Positions 59,655 to 64,000 of a stretch of DNA of 64,000 nucleotides are shown here, piece after piece. The stretch is from Leucobacter salsicius M1-8. Lineage in GTDB: Bacteria; Actinomycetota; Actinomycetes; Actinomycetales; Microbacteriaceae. Location: positions 62,001-126,000 of the forward strand of contig NZ_AOCN01000008.1 in assembly GCF_000350525.1 (NCBI RefSeq), read 5' to 3'. The position numbers and the translations under genes were made by a program. The notes below the pieces were generated by a model. It saw nothing but the letters and a program-made list of their open reading frames with translations. It was not told the DNA's origin and searched no databases. Numbering within the stretch: the stretch's first letter is position 1; each line of letters begins with the position of its first letter.

Positions 59655-61430
59655 ATGCGCTACACAAGCGGTAACTACGAGGCATTTGCTCGACCACGAA
59701 AGCCTCAGGGAGTGGATTCCAAACGCGCCTGGTTCGTGGGATCCGGTCTCGCGGCCCTAGCCGGCGCCGCTTTCTTGATCCGTGACGGACAAATGGACGG
59801 TTCAAAGATCACCATCTTCGAACAGCAGGGCATTCCCGGCGGCGCACTTGACGGTCTTGATATCCCAGAGAAGGGATTCGTGATTCGAGGCGGACGCGAG
59901 ATGGAGAGCAACTTCGAGTGCCTCTGGGATCTCTTCCGTTCAATCCCGTCGCTGGAGGAGGAAAACGCGAGTGTGCTCGACGAGTTCTTCTGGCTGAACC
60001 GCGACGACCCGAACTCAACGCTGCGCCGCACCACGAAGAACCAGGGTGAAGACGGCGGCACCGATTTCAAGTTCGGACTCAGCCAGAAAGCACAGCAAGA
60101 GATCTCGAACATCTTCATGGCGCTGCCCGAGGAGATGGAAGACAAGCGCATCGATGAGGTATTCACGAGCGCGTTCCTTGACAGCAACTTTTGGCTGTAC
60201 TGGCGCACGATGTTCGCCTTCGAGGAGTGGCATTCAGCCCTCGAAATGAAGCTGTACTTGCACCGCTTCATCCACCAGATTCAGGGCCTGCCCGACTTCT
60301 CGACGCTGAAGTTTACGCGGTTCATCCAGTACGAGTCGCTCGTGCTGCCCCTGGTCACCTGGCTGATCGAGCAGGGCGTGAAATTCCAGTACAGCACGGT
60401 AATTTCCGACGTCGATTTCAAGATCGAAGCAGACGAGAACCGCAAGCAGGCGAGCCGCATCCACCTCGTCGAGGCGGGCGAGACGAAGCACATCGACCTC
60501 ACCGAGGACGATCTGCTCTTCATGACGATTGGGTCGCTCACCGAGAACTCCGACGACGGCGACCACAAGACCCCGGCGAAGCTGAAGACCGGACCCGCTC
60601 CCGCCTGGGATCTGTGGCGCAAGATCGCGGCGAAGGACCCCGCGTTCGGCAAGCCCGACGTCTTCGGCCGCGACATTCCCAAGACGAAGTGGGAGTCGGC
60701 CACCGTCACGACGCTCGACAAGCGCATCCCCGAATACATTCAGAAGATCTCGAAGCGCGATCCGTTCAGCGGCAAGGTCGTCACCGGTGGCATCGTCACC
60801 GTGATGGATTCGAGCTGGCTCATGTCGTGGACGGTCAACCGTCAGCCGCACTTCAAGAAGCAGCCCGACGACCAGATCGTCGTGTGGGTCTACGGGCTCT
60901 TCCCCGAGGCCATTGGTGACTACGTGAAGAAGTCGATGCAGGATTGCACCGGTGAGGAGATCACGCAGGAGTGGCTTTACCACCTGGGTGTCCCCCAGGA
61001 TCAGATTGCCGACATGGCGGCGACTGGCGCCAAGACGGTGCCCGTGATGATGCCGTATGTCACGGCCTTCTTTATGCCGCGCAAGCACAGCGATCGCCCT
61101 GCAGTGGTGCCCGAGGGCGCTACGAACTTCGCGTTCATTGGCCAGTTTGCGCAGTCCCAGGAGCGTGACTGCATCTTCACCACTGAGTACTCGGTGCGCA
61201 CCCCGATGGAGGCCGTGTACACGCTGCTGGGTGTTGAGCGCGGCGTGCCCGAGGTCTTCAACTCGACCTACGACGTGCGCGCGCTGTTCAAGGCGGTCAA
61301 CAAGATGCGGGACGGCGAGGACTTCAAGATCCCCGGCGGCCCGCTCGCACGCAAGTTTGCCCATCACCACATCGAGAACAACGTGGTGGGGCAGCTACTG
61401 GAGGACTACGGTCTGGTCGACCGCGGCTAG
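59655..61430 (+). CDS. ohyA: Oleate hydratase
   Basis: A 591-residue FAD-binding fatty-acid hydratase of the myosin-cross-reactive-antigen family. It adds water to the 9-double bond of oleate to give 10-hydroxystearate. The FAD loop is VGSGLAALAGAAF (28-40), with GGREMESNFECLWD a little later, the conserved WLMSWTVNRQPHF in the middle and GVERGVPEVFNSTYD near the end. Length agrees with type-1/2 oleate hydratases. ATG 59655 has GAAGGGG upstream. It often protects against unsaturated fatty acids. The gene is solitary. Confidence 0.94.
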   Translation: MRYTSGNYEAFARPRKPQGVDSKRAWFVGSGLAALAGAAFLIRDGQMDGSKITIFEQQGIPGGALDGLDIPEKGFVIRGGREMESNFECLWDLFRSIPSLEEENASVLDEFFWLNRDDPNSTLRRTTKNQGEDGGTDFKFGLSQKAQQEISNIFMALPEEMEDKRIDEVFTSAFLDSNFWLYWRTMFAFEEWHSALEMKLYLHRFIHQIQGLPDFSTLKFTRFIQYESLVLPLVTWLIEQGVKFQYSTVISDVDFKIEADENRKQASRIHLVEAGETKHIDLTEDDLLFMTIGSLTENSDDGDHKTPAKLKTGPAPAWDLWRKIAAKDPAFGKPDVFGRDIPKTKWESATVTTLDKRIPEYIQKISKRDPFSGKVVTGGIVTVMDSSWLMSWTVNRQPHFKKQPDDQIVVWVYGLFPEAIGDYVKKSMQDCTGEEITQEWLYHLGVPQDQIADMAATGAKTVPVMMPYVTAFFMPRKHSDRPAVVPEGATNFAFIGQFAQSQERDCIFTTEYSVRTPMEAVYTLLGVERGVPEVFNSTYDVRALFKAVNKMRDGEDFKIPGGPLARKFAHHHIENNVVGQLLEDYGLVDRG

Positions 61431-61440
61431 GAGCACAAGC

Positions 61441-61498
61441 TGAACTGCGCAGTGTGACGGGAGCCTCGGGGAAAGTTCTCGTCACACTGCGCAGTTCA
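61441..61498. terminator. Palindromic terminator after ohyA
   Basis: 19-bp perfect arms (61441-61459 and 61480-61498) with a 20-nt loop; TTGTCTTTG follows. Confidence 0.75.
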
Positions 61499-61572
61499 TT
61501 GTCTTTGTGCTGAGCAAATCAAGCCTCGCGAACAGCACCATTCCACCTCCAAACATCACTTTTCACGAAAAA

Positions 61573-61604
61573 TTGATGCTTGAAGCCGGATTGATGCTTG
61601 AAGC
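61573..61604. repeat. Direct repeat TTGATGCTTGAAGC
   Basis: Two copies (61573-61586 and 61591-61604) separated by CGGA. A diverged single copy, TTGATGCTTGACGC followed by CGGATCG, occurs at 37490-37510. Both are in intergenic sequence. Confidence 0.6.
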
Positions 61605-61623
61605 TCGGCGCTGAGGGGAGCGA

Positions 61624-62439
61624 TTACCGCTCCGCCCAGATGTCGTAGCCGAGTTTCACGACGAGCACTGCCACCACCAGCAGAAACAGCACCCGCACAA
61701 ATTTGGCGCCCTTCGCGATTGCCATGCGTGCCCCCAAGAAGCTACCGAGCACATTGGCGAGACCCATCGCGAGGCCCAGCGGCCACAGCACCGCGCCCAG
61801 CGGAATGAAGAACAAGAGCGCCCCCACGTTGGTGGCGAGGTTCACAATCTTGGCCTGCGCGCTCGCCTGCAAGAAGTCATAGCCGAGCAGCCCGACAAGC
61901 GCGATCACCAGGAACACTCCGGTGCCCGGCCCGAGCACGCCGTCGTAGAACCCGATCATGGCGCCGGCGGTCGACGCGATCACTGTGCGCTTCGACGCCC
62001 GGTGCTTGAGCTTCGTCACGGCGCCGAGCGCGGGCTTGAACAGGGTGATGAGGGCGACCGCCACGAGCGCGACCACGATGATCGGTTTGAAGACGCTGGC
62101 GGGCAGCGCCGAGGCCACCGAGGCGCCGGCAAAGGACCCGGCCAGCGCGATCACGGCCATCGGCCAGGTGCTGCGCAGGCTCGGTTTCACCGCCCGGTAG
62201 TAGGTCACGCTGCTCGTAGCGGTGCCGAACACCGAGGCCAGCTTGTTCGTCGCGAGGGCCTGCACCGGCGTGATGCCCGGCGCGAGCAGCAGCGCTGGCA
62301 GCTGCAGCAGTCCGCCGCCACCGACGACCGCGTCGATCCAGCCCGCCGCAAATCCGGCGGCAATCAGCAATGCGACGACCGTCCAATCCCCCTCTTCGGG
62401 CAAGAACTGGACGGTCGCCGCGAGGCTTGTCACTGTCAC
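61624..62439 (-). CDS. TSUP-family sulfite/organosulfur exporter (TauE/SafE)
   Basis: A 271-residue membrane protein with about seven to eight hydrophobic segments. The repeated family motif appears as AGWIDAVVGGGGLLQLPALLL (starting about residue 33) and, in the second half, as IGFYDGVLGPGTGVFL. Members export sulfite, sulfoacetate or other anions and are poorly characterised. GTG 62439 is the likely start. It lies 8 nt after the permease gene upstream on the same strand, so it could be co-transcribed with the amino-acid importer, though a functional link is not obvious. Confidence 0.9.
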   Translation of the reverse strand: MTVTSLAATVQFLPEEGDWTVVALLIAAGFAAGWIDAVVGGGGLLQLPALLLAPGITPVQALATNKLASVFGTATSSVTYYRAVKPSLRSTWPMAVIALAGSFAGASVASALPASVFKPIIVVALVAVALITLFKPALGAVTKLKHRASKRTVIASTAGAMIGFYDGVLGPGTGVFLVIALVGLLGYDFLQASAQAKIVNLATNVGALLFFIPLGAVLWPLGLAMGLANVLGSFLGARMAIAKGAKFVRVLFLLVVAVLVVKLGYDIWAER

Positions 62440-62447
62440 CGATGCAG

Positions 62448-63359
62448 CTACCGTTCACCCTGGGCTGCGATGACCTCGGTGACCGTGCCCTCAATCAGAC
62501 GCGGATCCCCCGGCTGCACAGGAATCGTCGTCGTGTTGACCCCGCCCTGCGCCTTCGGCTTCTTGTGCATGCGGCCCTCGAGCCACTTCGCGATACCCGA
62601 CAGAATGAGACACATCACAATGTAGATGCCACCGATCACGAACGCTGACTGCAGCAGCGGCCGCCCAAACTGCACGTTACTGCTGAGCTGCTTCGCCAAG
62701 TACAACAGCTCGGGATAGGTGATGATGAAGCCCAGCGCGGTGTCCTTCATGGTCACCACGAGCTGCGCCACGATCACCGGCAGCATCGCGCGCACCGCCT
62801 GCGGCAGCAGGATCAGGCGCATCACACCGCTCTTGCGCAGGCCGATCGAGTAACCGGCCTCTCGCTGCCCACGCGGCAGCGACTCGATACCGGCCCGGAT
62901 CGCCTCGGCAAGCACCGAACCGTTGTAGGCCACGAGGGCGATCACGACCGCCCAGTAGGGCTCCATCTTTACCCCGACAGAGGGCAGACCGTAGTACAGC
63001 AGCATCATCATCACGAGCACGGGCACTGCCCGGAAGAGCTCGGTAATGGTGGTGACGGGGATGCGCACCCAGCGGTGATCCGACAGGCGTCCGATCGCGA
63101 GCACGAATCCCAACACCACGCTCAGCACCGCCGCGAGCCCGAATGCCGCGAGCGTCTTCCCCAGCGCGACAAGAATCTGATTCCAGATCGTCGTGTACGT
63201 GAAGATGCCCCACTTTTGGGCTGAGAACTGCCCCGACAGTGCGAAGCGGTAGATCAAGAAGCCCACGAGGGCGGCGACCACGAACACCGTGATGACCGCG
63301 AGGACGCGGTTGCGGGCGATCGCCTTGGGGCCGGGCACGTCATACAGGACCGAAGTCAT
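62448..63359 (-). CDS. Polar amino-acid ABC transporter permease (GluD-like)
   Basis: A 303-residue inner-membrane permease of the His/Glu/Gln/Arg importer family (HisM type). It has five to six hydrophobic segments, with the N-terminal stretch VLAVITVFVVAALVGFLIYRF. The EAA loop reads EAIRAGIESLPRGQREAGYSIGLRKSG (about 160-186). The ATG 63359 overlaps the stop of the second permease gene (ATGA). The two permeases resemble the GluC/GluD glutamate system of corynebacteria; the binding protein and ATPase would lie beyond the right edge. Confidence 0.9.
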   Translation of the reverse strand: MTSVLYDVPGPKAIARNRVLAVITVFVVAALVGFLIYRFALSGQFSAQKWGIFTYTTIWNQILVALGKTLAAFGLAAVLSVVLGFVLAIGRLSDHRWVRIPVTTITELFRAVPVLVMMMLLYYGLPSVGVKMEPYWAVVIALVAYNGSVLAEAIRAGIESLPRGQREAGYSIGLRKSGVMRLILLPQAVRAMLPVIVAQLVVTMKDTALGFIITYPELLYLAKQLSSNVQFGRPLLQSAFVIGGIYIVMCLILSGIAKWLEGRMHKKPKAQGGVNTTTIPVQPGDPRLIEGTVTEVIAAQGER

Positions 63360-64000
63360 CGCACGATCCTCCACTTCTTCTCGAGACGGTTTTGCACCAA
63401 GCTCAGCAGCAGCACGAGCACCACGAACACCGCGGCGACCCACAGCAGCACTTCCATCGGGCTGCCCGGCCGGCCGGCCGCGTCGTTCACGGTGGCGCGC
63501 AGGGCACCCAGCTCAGCCACCGAGAATCCGGCGGCCACGGTCGTGTTCTTCAACAGCGCGATGAACACACTCATCATGGGTGGCACAACCGAGCGAAATG
63601 CCTGCGGCAGCACCACGATCCCCATCACCTGACCGAACGGCAGCCCGATCGCCCGAGCGGCCTCGGCCTGTCCCACGGGCACCGTGTTGATGCCCGCCCG
63701 CAGCACCTCGGCGACGTAGGTCGCCGTGTATACGCCGATGGCGAGGATGCTCAGCGCGAGGGGGTCCATCTTCGGAAGCCCCAACGCCGGGTAGCCGAGC
63801 ACGAAGAAGAAGAAGACCAGGGTGAGCGGCGTATTGCGAATGATGTTGACATACAGGGTCCCGACTCCCCGCGCGATGGGCACGGGTGAGACGCGCATTG
63901 CGCCCACGAGTACTCCGAGCCCCAGGGCGATCACACCGCCAAGCAGGAACACCAGCAGGGTGTTTCTGATGGCCAGGCTCCAGAGATCCAGGTTGCCGAA
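63356..64000 (-). CDS. Polar amino-acid ABC transporter permease (GluC-like, 5' end off window)
   Basis: About 214 residues are present, the reading frame staying open to the right edge (FGNLDLWSLAIRNTLLVFLL), so the start is outside. Hydrophobic segments and the EAA loop EVLRAGINTVPVGQAEAARAIGLPFGQVMG identify a second HisM-type permease. Its stop overlaps the next permease's ATG. An internal GTG at 63952 could be mistaken for the start, but the helix preceding it is conserved in the family. Confidence 0.88.
   Translation of the reverse strand, partial: FGNLDLWSLAIRNTLLVFLLGGVIALGLGVLVGAMRVSPVPIARGVGTLYVNIIRNTPLTLVFFFFVLGYPALGLPKMDPLALSILAIGVYTATYVAEVLRAGINTVPVGQAEAARAIGLPFGQVMGIVVLPQAFRSVVPPMMSVFIALLKNTTVAAGFSVAELGALRATVNDAAGRPGSPMEVLLWVAAVFVVLVLLLSLVQNRLEKKWRIVR

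Overview
The window is chromosomal DNA from a high-G+C actinobacterium. A mycothiol S-conjugate amidase (mca), a DUF4307 protein, greA and a cis-prenyltransferase/hemolysin III pair lie together in roughly the arrangement known from mycobacteria. Together with tyrosyl-tRNA synthetase and malate:quinone oxidoreductase of actinobacterial type and many leaderless starts (TAnnnT box 6-8 nt before ATG/GTG), this fits Microbacteriaceae, perhaps Leucobacter-like; that placement is inference. No phage, insertion sequence, CRISPR array or rRNA operon was seen; there is one tRNA (Ser, CGA).

Left part (1-8100): an NCS1 permease, an NTF2-like protein, an agmatinase-family ureohydrolase, a PuuR-like XRE-cupin regulator and a nitrilase-family amidase look like a small guanidine/amine-compound locus. 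It is followed by tyrS and an argF-argH pair. From 8147 to 23435 lies a block of clearly lower G+C. It holds a complete LIV-type ABC importer, an RpiR regulator, a glutamine-synthetase-like ligase, an M20D amidohydrolase, a FluG-N-like amidohydrolase, a class III aminotransferase, a GMC oxidoreductase, an MftD-like FMN oxidase and an Orn/Lys/Arg-decarboxylase-fold PLP enzyme. These read as one imported, co-regulated catabolic island for an amine or amino acid; a shared AAATGTAAC motif sits in both of its divergent promoter regions. This is the best candidate for an undescribed pathway.

Middle part (23500-40300): housekeeping and stress genes: glycerate kinase, mqo, radA, tRNA-Ser, a POT peptide transporter, small stress proteins, soxR, a sortase-anchored surface protein, DUF808, sodA and a flavin reductase. 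The flavin reductase has a textbook SoxR box in a 19-bp spacer promoter, which ties it to the soxR gene 4 kb away. A decayed COG4705 membrane-protein gene and an ArsR-SulP pair follow.

Right part (40297-64000): a nucleosidase; a tightly coupled TetR / cytosine permease / DUF917 / hydantoinase-oxoprolinase operon; a 3-mercaptopyruvate-type sulfurtransferase with a 15-bp in-frame tandem repeat; luxS with a nucleoside phosphorylase and an MTA/SAH-type deaminase (adenosyl-compound salvage); cis-prenyltransferase and hemolysin III; recQ; mca; greA; oleate hydratase; a TSUP exporter; and two permeases of a polar amino-acid ABC importer that runs off the right edge. Intergenic regions between convergent genes carry long palindromes that look like bidirectional terminators, and a family of REP-like palindromes is scattered through the core sequence.
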